Assembly: GCA_963732865.1 (NCBI GenBank)
Contig: CAVTBC010000004.1
Span: forward strand, 62,001-126,000
Length of the DNA: 64,000 nt
Direction: 5' to 3'
DNA from: JADLGL01 sp963732865
Lineage (GTDB): Bacteria; Pseudomonadota; Alphaproteobacteria; Rhizobiales; Kaistiaceae
The notes beneath the pieces were generated by a model. The model saw only the letters and a list, made by a program, of their open reading frames with translations, was not told the origin of the DNA and ran no database searches. Position 1 is the stretch's first letter; each line of letters opens with the position of its first letter. Both the position numbers and the translations under genes were made by a program. Shown piece after piece: positions 42,576 to 51,683 of the stretch.

Positions 42576-45230
42576 TCAAACCACGACATTGACGATGCGT
42601 CCGGGGACAACGATGATTTTGCGCGGTGGCTTGCCGTCCAGGGCCTTCTGCACGGCGTCCTGCGCCAACGCGGCGGCTTCGACGTCGGCATTGCTGGCGT
42701 CCGCGGCGACCTCGATCTCGCTTCGCTTTTTGCCGTTGATCTGGATCGGCAGAACGATCGTGTGCTCGACGAGGAGCGCGGGTTCGGCGCGCGGCCATGC
42801 GCGCATCGCCAGGAGGTCGCTGTGCCCGAGGGCACGCCAGCAGGATTCGGCCAGATGCGGCACCATCGGCGCCATGATCTGGACGACGAATTCCAACGCT
42901 TCGCGATGGGCCCAGGCAAGGCTCGGATCGGCTTGGCGCGCCCGCGGATCGGCGGCGCTAACGGCGTTCACCAGCTCGTAAATCTTGGCGACGGCGACGT
43001 TGAAACGCAGGCCCGCGAAATGATCGCCGACGACATGCAGCGTGCGGTGGGCCGTCTGGCGCAAAGCTATGGCGGCCGGGCTAACGCTGTTGGGCATCGG
43101 CGTCGACGCCGGCGGCCATGACGGATCGCGCACCGCCTCGCCGACCAGGCGCCAGACGCGCTGTATGAAGCGATGCGCGCCCTCGGCGCCAGCCGCCGTC
43201 CAGATGACGTCACGCTCGGGGGGCGAATCGGAGAGCACGAACCAGCGTGCGGTGTCGGCGCCGTATTGGGCAATGATGTTGGACGGATCGACCGTGTTGC
43301 GGCGTGACTTCGACATCTTTTCGATCGGACCGATGTCGATCGGTTCGTCCGTTACCTTGTCGAACGCCCGGCGGGCTCCGTCCTTCTCCACGATGGTGAT
43401 CTCGGCCGGGTTCGCCCAGCTTCCGTCGCCACGCCGATAGGTCTCGTGAACGACCATGCCCTGCGTGAACATGCCGTCGAATGGTTCCTTGAGATCGAGA
43501 TGGCCGGTCAGCTTCATCGCTCGGGTGATGAAGCGCGCATAAAGGAGGTGCAGGATCGCATGCTCGATGCCGCCAATATACTGGTTCACCGGCAACCAAT
43601 GGTTAGCCGCCTTAGGATCGGTCGGGTCGCTGGCATGCGGCGCAGCGAAGCGCGCAAAGTACCAGGACGAATCGACAAAGGTGTCCATCGTGTCCGTCTC
43701 GCGGCGCGCCGGTCCGTCGCATTTCGGGCAGGCGACGTGTTTCCAGGTCGGGTGCCGCTCCAGCGGATTGCCTGGCTTGTCGAAGGTGACATCCTCGGGA
43801 AGCCTGACCGGCAGGTCCTTCTGCGGCACCGGGACGACGCCGCATTTCTCGCAATGGATGATCGGGATCGGGCAGCCCCAATAGCGCTGGCGCGAGATGC
43901 CCCAATCGCGAAGGCGATAATTCACCTGGCGGGCGGCCTGCGGCGCGTCGCCCAGTGTCGAATTTTCGAGCCGCCGGGCAACCTCTTCCTTGGCCTCTGG
44001 AACCGTCAGGCCGTCGAGGAAATCAGAATTGATGAGCTGGCCGTCGCCGACATAGGGCTCGTCGCCGGAAGCGAACTGCTCCAGCCAGGCGACCAGATCC
44101 GATTCGCCGTCGAAACGATCCACCGGCGCCACCACCGGACGGATCGGCAGATCGTATTTGGTGGCGAATTCAAAGTCGCGCTGATCGTGCGCCGGGCAGC
44201 CGAAGATGGCGCCCGTGCCGTAGTCCATCAGGATGAAGTTGGCGACATAAACGGGCAGGCGCTCGTCCGCCCGGAAGGGGTGAACGACCGTGACGCCGGT
44301 ATCATAGCCGAGCTTCTCGCCGGTCTCGATCTCTTCGGCGCTGGTGCCACGGCGGCGGCATTCTTCCAGGAAGCCCTGCAGCAGGGGATCGTTCTTGCCC
44401 AAAGCAACCGCCAAAGGATGATCCGCCGCGACGGCAAGGAACGAGGCGCCGAACAGGGTATCCGGCCGCGTCGTGAAGACCTCGATGTCCTCGGCGCCGG
44501 CGATAGCCTCGCCGTCAATGGCGAAGCGTAGGCGCAGGCCCACCGAGCGGCCGATCCAGTTGCGCTGCATCAGGCGGACGCGGTCGGGCCAGTGATCGAG
44601 CGTATCGATGGCGGCGAGGAGCTCCTCACTGAACTCGGTAATCTTGAAGAACCATTGGGTCAGGTCGCGCTGCTCGACGAGCGCCCCCGAGCGCCAGCCG
44701 CGGCCATCGATCACCTGCTCATTGGCGAGCACGGTGTGATCGACCGGATCCCAATTGACGCGGGCATTCTTCCGATAGGCGAGGCCGGCTGCGTAGAAGT
44801 CGAGAAACAGGCGCTGCTGCTGCTGATAATATTCGACGTCGCAGGTGGCGAATTCGCGGTCCCAATCGAGCGACAGGCCCATCAGCTTCAGCTGGGCTTT
44901 CATCGCGGCGATATTGTCGTAGGTCCAAGCCTTGGGGTGGATGTTGTTCTGGATGGCCGCGTTTTCGGCCGGCATGCCAAACGCGTCCCAGCCCATCGGA
45001 TGGAGCACGTTGAAACCCTTGGCGCGCATGAAGCGGGCCACGACGTCGCCCATCGTGTAGTTGCGCACATGGCCCATATGGATGCGCCCGGACGGATAGG
45101 GGAACATCTCCAGCACATAATAGGGCGGGCGCGGGTCATCGTTCTGCGTGGCGAAGATCGCCCGGTCTGCCCACACCTCCTGCCAATGCTTTTCGGCCGC
45201 GGCCGGCTCATATTTCTGCAATTCGCTCAT
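42576..45230 (-). CDS. leuS: Leucyl-tRNA synthetase
   Basis: LeuRS charges tRNA-Leu. It has 884 residues from the ATG at 45230 (MSELQKYEPAAAEKHWQEVW); an earlier ATG at 45242 would add four. The class I signature HMGH is at 51-54 (PYPSGRIHMGHVRNYTMGD) and KMSKS at 638-642. The CP1 editing domain includes FTTRPDTLFGASFLAVAADHPL, and zinc-type Cys residues (HCEKCG) are present. It is upstream of holA and divergent from yggS. Firm. Confidence 0.98.
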   Translation of the reverse strand: MSELQKYEPAAAEKHWQEVWADRAIFATQNDDPRPPYYVLEMFPYPSGRIHMGHVRNYTMGDVVARFMRAKGFNVLHPMGWDAFGMPAENAAIQNNIHPKAWTYDNIAAMKAQLKLMGLSLDWDREFATCDVEYYQQQQRLFLDFYAAGLAYRKNARVNWDPVDHTVLANEQVIDGRGWRSGALVEQRDLTQWFFKITEFSEELLAAIDTLDHWPDRVRLMQRNWIGRSVGLRLRFAIDGEAIAGAEDIEVFTTRPDTLFGASFLAVAADHPLAVALGKNDPLLQGFLEECRRRGTSAEEIETGEKLGYDTGVTVVHPFRADERLPVYVANFILMDYGTGAIFGCPAHDQRDFEFATKYDLPIRPVVAPVDRFDGESDLVAWLEQFASGDEPYVGDGQLINSDFLDGLTVPEAKEEVARRLENSTLGDAPQAARQVNYRLRDWGISRQRYWGCPIPIIHCEKCGVVPVPQKDLPVRLPEDVTFDKPGNPLERHPTWKHVACPKCDGPARRETDTMDTFVDSSWYFARFAAPHASDPTDPKAANHWLPVNQYIGGIEHAILHLLYARFITRAMKLTGHLDLKEPFDGMFTQGMVVHETYRRGDGSWANPAEITIVEKDGARRAFDKVTDEPIDIGPIEKMSKSRRNTVDPSNIIAQYGADTARWFVLSDSPPERDVIWTAAGAEGAHRFIQRVWRLVGEAVRDPSWPPASTPMPNSVSPAAIALRQTAHRTLHVVGDHFAGLRFNVAVAKIYELVNAVSAADPRARQADPSLAWAHREALEFVVQIMAPMVPHLAESCWRALGHSDLLAMRAWPRAEPALLVEHTIVLPIQINGKKRSEIEVAADASNADVEAAALAQDAVQKALDGKPPRKIIVVPGRIVNVVV

Positions 45231-45341
45231 GGCGGGGATCATTCATCCGAAAGGCGCGGCGCGGTCAACAGATCGGTTCCGGCCGAAAGCGCGTTTTTGC
45301 AGGGGTTGACTTGCCCGCGTCGGCGCTTGACACCGGCATGT

Positions 45342-46025
45342 ATGTCGACAGCCGGCGAACGCCTAGACGAAATCCGTAGCCGAATAGCGAAGGCCGAGAG
45401 AGAAGGCGGGCGTGCTCCGGAGAGCGTCCGGCTGATCGCGGTCAGCAAGACATTCGATTCGGATGCGATACGGCCCTTGATTGCCGCCGGTCAGCGCGAC
45501 TTCGGCGAGAACCGCGTCCAGGAAGCCCAAGGCAAATGGCCGGCGCTCAAGGAGACGCTGCCGGATATCAGGCTCCATCTCATCGGTCCGCTGCAATCGA
45601 ACAAGGCGGCAGATGCCGTTCGGCTGTTCGATGCCATCCATAGCGTCGATCGCGACAAGATCGTCGCGGCGCTCGTGGCGGAGATGGCAAAGCAGGGGCG
45701 AACGCTGCAGCTCTTCGTGCAGGTCAACACCGGGGACGAATCACAAAAGGCGGGCCTGGCGCCGGCCGATGCGGTGTCTTTTGTCGCCCGATGTCGCGAC
45801 GTGCACGGCATTTTGATCGACGGACTTATGGCCATTCCGCCGCTCGGCGAAGCGCCCGGGCCGCATTTCGCGCTACTGGCCAAGATCGCGCTTGAAGCGG
45901 GCGTTTCTCGGCTTTCCATGGGGATGAGCGGCGATTTCGAGACCGCGATTGCGTTCGGCGCGACCGATATTCGTGTCGGCCAAGCATTGTTCGGTGCGCG
46001 CCCGGTACTCGCTCAGGCTCACTGA
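45342..46025 (+). CDS. YggS/PLPBP family pyridoxal-phosphate homeostasis protein
   Basis: This PLP-binding alanine-racemase-fold protein without known enzymatic activity is thought to buffer PLP and influence amino-acid pools. With the ATG at 45342 it has 227 residues, the family length. The PLP lysine is Lys36 (LIAVSKTFDSDAI). GQRDFGENRVQEAQGKW, HLIGPLQSNKAADAV and RLSMGMSGDFETAIAFGATDIRVG are hallmarks. A longer in-frame extension upstream lies antisense to leuS and is not coding. Divergent from leuS. Confidence 0.95.
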   Translation: MSTAGERLDEIRSRIAKAEREGGRAPESVRLIAVSKTFDSDAIRPLIAAGQRDFGENRVQEAQGKWPALKETLPDIRLHLIGPLQSNKAADAVRLFDAIHSVDRDKIVAALVAEMAKQGRTLQLFVQVNTGDESQKAGLAPADAVSFVARCRDVHGILIDGLMAIPPLGEAPGPHFALLAKIALEAGVSRLSMGMSGDFETAIAFGATDIRVGQALFGARPVLAQAH

Positions 46026-46137
46026 AAGTCTTGGATTCCGTGGGGCGGTATCGGATGGTGCCCCTTGCTTGAGACAATCCAAGAGACCAAATAGAAGCCA
46101 AGCGTTCTGCTGGCTCAACCCACCAAACGGACAGGCG

Positions 46138-46833
46138 ATGGAACGAACTGTGACACAGCGACGGATTCTGATCGTCGATGATGATGAGATGTTGCGGGAG
46201 AGTCTCTCCGAGCAACTGGCCCTCCATCCCGAATTTGAAGTCGCCGAGGCCGGAACGGCCACGTCAGGGATGGAATCGGCAAAGGCGGAGCCGACGGATC
46301 TCATCGTCATGGATGTCGGCCTGCCGGATTTCGACGGCCGCGAGGCGGTGAAGCAGTTGCGGCGTGAGGGCTTTCGCGCGCCGATCATCATGCTGACGGC
46401 GCAGGATTCGGAGGACGACACGGTGGTCGGCCTCGAGGCCGGCGCCAATGACTATGTCGCCAAGCCCGTGCGGTTCGCCGTTCTCCTCGCCCGGATCCGG
46501 GCGCAGCTGCGCCAGTTCGAGCAGAGCGAGGATGCGACCTTCCAGCTCGGCCAATACACCTTCCGGCCGAGCGCCAAACTCCTCATCGATCAGGGCGGCC
46601 AGAAGATTCGTCTGACCGAGAAGGAAACGGCGATCCTCAAATATCTCTACCGCGCCGGCGAAAAGGCGGTGACCCGCGACGTGCTGCTGCACGAGGTGTG
46701 GGGCTATAATAGCGGTGTGACCACGCACACGCTGGAAACGCACATCTATCGGCTCCGGCAGAAGATTGAGCGCCGTCCGGCGCAGGCCGAGCTTCTCATC
46801 ACCGAGGCAGGTGGCTATAGGCTGGCACCATAG
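46138..46833 (+). CDS. OmpR/PhoB-family response regulator
   Basis: The 231-residue protein has an N-terminal receiver (RILIVDDDEMLRESL, phospho-acceptor Asp59 in DLIVMDVGLPDFDG, Thr in MLTAQ, Lys in VAKPV) and a C-terminal winged helix (LTEKETAILKYLYRAGEKAVTRDVLLHEVWGYN to VTTHTLETHIYRLRQKIE). No histidine kinase is adjacent, so it is an orphan regulator. Target genes cannot be inferred. A cyclic-nucleotide-domain protein starts 27 bases downstream. The start ATG follows ACAGGCG. Confidence 0.93.
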   Translation: MERTVTQRRILIVDDDEMLRESLSEQLALHPEFEVAEAGTATSGMESAKAEPTDLIVMDVGLPDFDGREAVKQLRREGFRAPIIMLTAQDSEDDTVVGLEAGANDYVAKPVRFAVLLARIRAQLRQFEQSEDATFQLGQYTFRPSAKLLIDQGGQKIRLTEKETAILKYLYRAGEKAVTRDVLLHEVWGYNSGVTTHTLETHIYRLRQKIERRPAQAELLITEAGGYRLAP

Positions 46834-46860
46834 CCACACCGACCAGGTCCGGATGCCCCG

Positions 46861-47325
46861 TTGAGCCTTGAGAGCGACATCGAACTGCTCGGCCGTATTC
46901 CGCTCCTGGCCGATCTATCGCCCGACAATCTCCGGCTCCTTGCCTTCAGCGCTGTCCGGCGGGATTTAGAGGCGGGCGAGTTTCTCTTCCGCAAGGGCGA
47001 CGCGGCGCGGTCGGGCTTCGTTGTCAGCTATGGCGTGGTCGAACTGACGGCGGGCGAAGGCGAGAACCGGCAGGTTCTCGAGAAATGCCATCGCGGCTAT
47101 CTCATCGGGCAGATTCCGATGTTCGTCGAATGCAAGCGGCCGACCGACGCGCAGTCGATCAACAACTGCACGCTGATGGAAATCAGCCAGTCGATGATGA
47201 TCCGCATGCTGACGGAATATCCCGAAGCCGCGGCGGCGCTGCACGCTCGCCTAGCCGAGCGCCTCTCCGGCACGCTCGGCGATCTGCAGCGCGTTCGCGA
47301 CGCTCTGCTGGCGATCGAGAGCTGA
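46861..47325 (+). CDS. Cyclic-nucleotide-binding-domain protein without a DNA-binding domain
   Basis: A 154-residue protein made of one cNMP-binding-like beta roll (LLADLSPDNLRLLAFSAVRRDLEAGEFLFRKGDAARSGFVVSYGVVEL) followed by helices. No helix-turn-helix follows, so it is not a Crp-type regulator. The start is TTG. It may be cotranscribed with the upstream response regulator. Its last 75 bases overlap, antisense, the end of xthA. Whether it binds cAMP, cGMP or nothing cannot be seen; the usual phosphate-binding Arg motif is not clear. Confidence 0.8.
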   Translation: MSLESDIELLGRIPLLADLSPDNLRLLAFSAVRRDLEAGEFLFRKGDAARSGFVVSYGVVELTAGEGENRQVLEKCHRGYLIGQIPMFVECKRPTDAQSINNCTLMEISQSMMIRMLTEYPEAAAALHARLAERLSGTLGDLQRVRDALLAIES

Positions 47326-48138
47326 CGGTTCGCCGGCGCCGGACAGGCTGGCGATCACCGGCACATGATCGGAAGGACGCGGCCAGCCGCGTGCGGCCTG
47401 GACGATTTCGATCCCCGATAGACGGTCGGCAAGCGGTGCGGTGACCCAGATATGATCGAGGCGGCGGCCGCGGTTCGAGGCCTGCCAGTCCTTCGCGCGG
47501 TAGCTCCACCACGTGTAGAGCTTGTCCTGCGCGGGCACGAATTGCCGGGCGACATCGACCCAGCCGCCGGCGGCGAGAATGGCGTCCAGCCGTTCGGTTT
47601 CCAACGGCGTGTGGCTCACCACCTTCAGCAATTGCTTGTGCGACCAGACATCGTGCTCCATCGGCGCGACATTGAGGTCGCCGACGAGAACGGCCGAACG
47701 GTTGGGGTCCGCTGTGCTCAGCCAATCCAGCATCTCGTCGAGGAAGGCGAGCTTGTGCGCGAACTTCTCGTTGATCGCCGTGTCGGGCTCGTCGCCGCCG
47801 GCCGGCACGTAGAAATTATGGATTTCGATTTCGCCGCCGCCATCGGCGACGGTGACGGCAATGTGGCGGGCGTCGTCCTTGGCGCAGAAGCCGCGCCGGG
47901 ATTCGGCGGTGAAGGGCAATCGCGAAACGATGGCGACGCCGTGATAGCCGCGTTGGCCGTTGACGGCGATGTGCGGATAGCCCGCCCGCCGGATCGCGGC
48001 ATAGGGGAAATTATCGGCGATGCATTTGATTTCCTGCAGGCACAATATGTCGGGCTGGTGGGCCTTGAGGAACCGGGTCACCAGGCTGATGCGCAGGCGA
48101 ACCGAATTGATGTTCCAGGTGGCGACGGACAGTGACAT
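47251..48138 (-). CDS. xthA: Exodeoxyribonuclease III
   Basis: XthA is an AP endonuclease/3'-5' exonuclease for base excision repair. The 295-residue protein starts SVATWNINSVRLRISL and has metal-site Glu36 (CLQEIKC), GVAIVSRLPF, NFYVPAGGDEPDT, VLVGDLNVAPMEHDVW and RLDHIWVT with the terminal SDHVPVIASL. The family normally ends there. This protein has about 30 extra residues, which overlap the convergent cyclic-nucleotide-domain gene by 75 bases. Upstream is the LolA-like gene and ftsK, a conserved order. Confidence 0.95.
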   Translation of the reverse strand: MSLSVATWNINSVRLRISLVTRFLKAHQPDILCLQEIKCIADNFPYAAIRRAGYPHIAVNGQRGYHGVAIVSRLPFTAESRRGFCAKDDARHIAVTVADGGGEIEIHNFYVPAGGDEPDTAINEKFAHKLAFLDEMLDWLSTADPNRSAVLVGDLNVAPMEHDVWSHKQLLKVVSHTPLETERLDAILAAGGWVDVARQFVPAQDKLYTWWSYRAKDWQASNRGRRLDHIWVTAPLADRLSGIEIVQAARGWPRPSDHVPVIASLSGAGEPSALDRQQSVANALQIAERAGEALG

Positions 48139-48206
48139 GAGCCGTCATGCCTAGAGCGGCTCCGGACCGGGATCAACCTCGAAACCGGCTGGCTGCTGGG
48201 CCTCGG

Positions 48207-48893
48207 CTATTGGGTCGCGATGTCGGTGATGACGAAATTGTTGGCGTCGACCGGCTGATTGATCTGGGTGTCCACCATGATGAAGGTGATGGCGTTACCG
48301 CGGGCGTCGATCGTCACCCATTGCTTCAGCTCATAGGACTCCCGATCGAAATAGAGCGAGAGCCAGCCGCCGTCATCGGCCTGGGCCAGCACGACGATGA
48401 TGTATTCGGGCGAATCCAGCATGACGTCGCGGACGAGCGCCTCCGAGGTCAGGTCGGTGTATTGCGCCAGAATGGGCGCCAGCGGCGTTCGGTCGAGCGA
48501 ATAGAAGTTCTGGGTTCGCCGGCCGCGGTCCTCGACGGACAGGGTGACGCCGTTGGAGATCATCACCAGCTGCGAGGGCGGGTCATAGTCCAGACGCAGC
48601 AGGCCGGGGCGGGCGAAGTAGAATTCGCCCTCGCTCAGCTCGCTCTGCGTCGGTCCCACCTGAATGAAGTGGCCCTGCATGGTGCGAATGCCGTTGAAAT
48701 AGGCATTCACGGCATTGAGAGCGGTGGTCTGGTCGGTGTCTATCTGACCTAAAGCCGGGCGTGGCAGGGGAACCGGCACGCCGGTGTCCTGCGCCGAGGC
48801 TGCCCCGATCAGGGCAACGAAGGACAACGAAGCGAGCAGAATACGAGACCGCTGCCTGGCCTTCCCCTGGCGGGCAGGAAGATTGATGTTCAG
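48207..48893 (-). CDS. LolA-like outer-membrane lipoprotein carrier protein, probable CTG start
   Basis: The mature part (AVNAYFNGIRTMQGHFIQ, FYFARPGLLRLDYDPPS, ISNGVTLSVEDR, LKQWVTIDARGNAITF) has the open beta-barrel pattern of LolA, the periplasmic carrier of lipoproteins. The first usual start in frame, TTG at 48827, would cut into the signal peptide (MSFVALIGAASAQ). Upstream the same frame encodes a basic n-region (NINLPARQGKARQRSRILL), and CTG at 48893 has GGAG about 9 bases before it. I therefore take CTG as the start (228 residues). No ATG exists before the in-frame stop upstream. Confidence 0.82.
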   Translation of the reverse strand: MNINLPARQGKARQRSRILLASLSFVALIGAASAQDTGVPVPLPRPALGQIDTDQTTALNAVNAYFNGIRTMQGHFIQVGPTQSELSEGEFYFARPGLLRLDYDPPSQLVMISNGVTLSVEDRGRRTQNFYSLDRTPLAPILAQYTDLTSEALVRDVMLDSPEYIIVVLAQADDGGWLSLYFDRESYELKQWVTIDARGNAITFIMVDTQINQPVDANNFVITDIATQ

Positions 48894-48976
48894 GGCAAAG
48901 GTCTCCGTCGCGGTGTCGGCACGTAACCGCGATTAGTGGGGCGATGTGGCATTTCCGAGACAGTCGGGCGCGCCGG

Positions 48977-51460
48977 TCAATAGTCGTCCCCTGACTCCAC
49001 CAGGATCTCGCGCTTGCCGGCGTGATTGGCGGCGCTGATGACGCCCTCGTTTTCCATCCGCTCGATGATCGACGCGGCGCGATTATAGCCGATCGACAGG
49101 CGGCGCTGGACGTAGCTGGTCGAGGCCTTCTTGTCGCGAACGACAATCGCCACGGCGCGGTCGTAGAGGTCGTTCGATTCGCCGTCGCCGTCGGCATAGA
49201 TGTCGCCGCCACCGCTTCCGTCCTCGTCATCGTCGGCAGTGATCGCCTCCAGATATTCCGGCAGGCCCTGGCGCTTCAGATGCGCCACAACCTTTTCGAC
49301 CTCGCCATCGGTGACGAAGGGGCCGTGAACGCGGGTGATGCGGCCGCCGCCCATCATGTAGAGCATGTCGCCCTGGCCGAGCAGTTGTTCGGCGCCCTGC
49401 TCGCCAAGGATCGTCCGGCTGTCGATCTTGGAGGTGACCTGGAACGAGATGCGGGTCGGGAAATTCGCCTTGATGGTGCCGGTGATGACGTCGACCGACG
49501 GGCGCTGCGTCGCCATGACGACGTGGATGCCGGCGGCTCTGGCCATCTGCGCCAGGCGCTGCACGGCGCCCTCGATGTCCTTGCCAGCGACCATCATCAG
49601 ATCGGCCATCTCGTCGATGATGACGACGATATAGGGCATCGGCTCGAGGTCGAGCTCCTCGCGCTCCATGATCGGTTCGCCGGTATTCGGATCGAAGCCG
49701 GTGTGGACGGTCCGGCTCATCACTTCGCCGCGGGCGCTTGCCTGCTCGATGCGGGCGTTCAGCCCGTCGATGTTGCGGACGCCGAGCTTGGACATCTTGC
49801 GATAGCGGTCCTCCATCTCGCGCACGGTCCATTTCAAGGCGACGACGGCCTTCTTCGGATCAGTAACGACTGGTGTCAGCAGATGCGGGATGCCGTCATA
49901 GACGGACAGCTCCAGCATCTTCGGATCGATCAGGATGAGGCGGCAGGTCTCCGGCGTCATGCGGTAGAGCAGCGACAGGATCATCGTGTTGATCGACACG
50001 GATTTGCCCGAGCCGGTGGTGCCGGCGACGAGCAGATGCGGCATGCGCGACAGGTCGGCGATGACCGGCTCGCCGCCGATATTCTTGCCGAGGCAGAGCG
50101 CGAGGCGGGCGTTGGTGTCGGTGAACTCCTCGGCGGCGAGGAGTTCGCGCAGCAGCACCGTCTCGCGATTGTCGTTGGGGAGCTCGATGCCGATGGCGTT
50201 CTTGCCGGGGATGACCGCGACGCGGCAGGCGATGGCGCTCATCGAGCGGGCGATGTCATCGGCGAGGCTGATGACGCGCGAGGATTTGATGCCGGGTGCG
50301 GGCTCGAGTTCGTAGAGCGTCACGACCGGCCCCGGCCAGACATTCACGATCTCGCCGCGGATGCCGAAATCATCGAGGACGGATTCCAGCAGACGGGCAT
50401 TTGCCTCCAGGGCGTCGGCGGTCAGCGCCTTGTTCTGCTTGGTGGCGCGCGGCGCCGTCAGCAGGGCGACCGGCGGCAGCTCGAAGACATCGCTGGTCCG
50501 CCGCTTGACGGGCGCCTTTCGCTTGCGCGGCGCGCGGCGCGGGGCTTCCTCGAAATCATCCTCCAACTCCTCGTCTTCCAGTTCGGCCGACTCGGTGTCT
50601 TCAGGCAGGAACGCAGGATCGAAATGCGGACGGCGCTGCGCCGGGACGGTGGGCAGATCATCTTCGTGGCGGCGGCGAAGCCAGCGCGCCAACATCGATT
50701 GAATGCGATAGCCGGTGTGAGCGGCCGCTCCGAAGAAGAGCGTGAGGAAGCCGCTGCGGCTTTCCGCGGAATCCTCTTCGAAGCCGATGTCCTCGTCGAT
50801 CAACGGCTTGGCCCGCGGTGCTCGGCGCGGCGCGCGCGGTTCGGGACGAACCTCGAGGACAGCCTCGCGTCGCCGTGGCCAGGGGGTGAAGCCCAGCGCC
50901 GTCGTGGCGAGAATGATGGTGATGAGCCCGAGTCCGATGCCGATGAGCATCGCTTTCATGCCTTCAACGTCACCGAGAAGGGCGGCCGGAATGCGCAGAA
51001 CCAAATCACCGACAACGCCGCCGAAGCCGGTGGGCAGCGGCCAGGAGGCCGACACGGGCAGCGAGGCGAGGGCTCCGGCGCCGAACAGGCAGGCCGCGAG
51101 CCAGAGGATGACCGTCAGAATGCGGAAACGCGTTGGCTTGGCGACCAGCAGGCGCCACCCCCAGAAGGCCGGCGGCAGCAGCAGGAGCGGTGCGGCAATG
51201 CCGAGGAACTGCATGATGAGATCGGCGGCGACGGCGCCGGGATAGCCGAGAATGTTCTGCACTTGCGCGCCGGATGCGACGCTGAAGGACGGATCGTCGA
51301 CATGCCAGGTCGCGAGGGCGACGGTGAGACCGCCAAGAACCAGCAAGACGGCGAGACCGGTGAGGCTGGCGAGGTTGCGGCGCAGGAAGCGGCGCGGCCA
51401 GGATTCGGCCGGAAGGGCCATCTCATTCATTGCCATGGAAGCGGAGCGGGCGCGGGCCAT
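48977..51460 (-). CDS. ftsK: DNA translocase FtsK
   Basis: FtsK pumps DNA through the closing septum and activates XerCD at dif. It has 827 residues: an N-terminal membrane domain with about four helices (to residue 190), a linker rich in Arg/Glu/Asp (about 200-330), the RecA-like motor with Walker A GTTGSGKS at 480-487 and ATQRPSVDVITGTIKANFPTRI. The C-terminal gamma winged helix (YDRAVAIVVRDKKASTSYVQRRLSIGYNRAASIIERME) reads KOPS. It lies downstream of the ammonium transporters behind a terminator. Firm. Confidence 0.97.
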   Translation of the reverse strand: MARARSASMAMNEMALPAESWPRRFLRRNLASLTGLAVLLVLGGLTVALATWHVDDPSFSVASGAQVQNILGYPGAVAADLIMQFLGIAAPLLLLPPAFWGWRLLVAKPTRFRILTVILWLAACLFGAGALASLPVSASWPLPTGFGGVVGDLVLRIPAALLGDVEGMKAMLIGIGLGLITIILATTALGFTPWPRRREAVLEVRPEPRAPRRAPRAKPLIDEDIGFEEDSAESRSGFLTLFFGAAAHTGYRIQSMLARWLRRRHEDDLPTVPAQRRPHFDPAFLPEDTESAELEDEELEDDFEEAPRRAPRKRKAPVKRRTSDVFELPPVALLTAPRATKQNKALTADALEANARLLESVLDDFGIRGEIVNVWPGPVVTLYELEPAPGIKSSRVISLADDIARSMSAIACRVAVIPGKNAIGIELPNDNRETVLLRELLAAEEFTDTNARLALCLGKNIGGEPVIADLSRMPHLLVAGTTGSGKSVSINTMILSLLYRMTPETCRLILIDPKMLELSVYDGIPHLLTPVVTDPKKAVVALKWTVREMEDRYRKMSKLGVRNIDGLNARIEQASARGEVMSRTVHTGFDPNTGEPIMEREELDLEPMPYIVVIIDEMADLMMVAGKDIEGAVQRLAQMARAAGIHVVMATQRPSVDVITGTIKANFPTRISFQVTSKIDSRTILGEQGAEQLLGQGDMLYMMGGGRITRVHGPFVTDGEVEKVVAHLKRQGLPEYLEAITADDDEDGSGGGDIYADGDGESNDLYDRAVAIVVRDKKASTSYVQRRLSIGYNRAASIIERMENEGVISAANHAGKREILVESGDDY

Positions 51461-51620
51461 CAGCGGCCTCCGCTCATTTGCCTGCGATCGCCGCGGTCCT
51501 TGAGGCAGTTCGGTTCGTTACGCAGCATTTCCCGTTCGCGCCCGGCTGGAGTGGTCCTATGCCGTAACGGTAGCCGACGTTGGTAAAGTCGCCATTAACC
51601 ATCGGCGGATCCTGCCGATC

Positions 51621-51650
51621 AAAAAAGGCCCCGGAGAGATCTCCGGGGCC
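51621..51650 (-). terminator. Strong Rho-independent terminator after the amtB cluster
   Basis: Read on the minus strand, a perfect 10-bp stem (GGCCCCGGAG / CTCCGGGGCC, 51627-51650) with a 4-base loop is followed by six T residues (A6 at 51621-51626 on the plus strand). It lies 34 bases after the stop of the last amtB gene and separates it from ftsK. Confidence 0.9.
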
Positions 51651-51683
51651 CAATTTTGTGCGGTCGCCGGGAGGACGTTTGCA

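Noticed and set aside
44592..45341. Long N-terminal extension of yggS
   Set aside because: The extension is antisense to leuS. YggS family length and start are matched by ATG 45342.
49022..51586. A very long open frame on the plus strand opposite ftsK
   Set aside because: Antisense to a full-length, motif-complete FtsK. Composition is Asp/Gly/His/Arg-rich, as expected from the complement of GC-rich codons, with no domain signal.
51601..51619. Dyad ATCGGC-N7-GCCGAT next to the amtB terminator
   Set aside because: Short stem without a T-tract, next to a much stronger terminator; probably chance.
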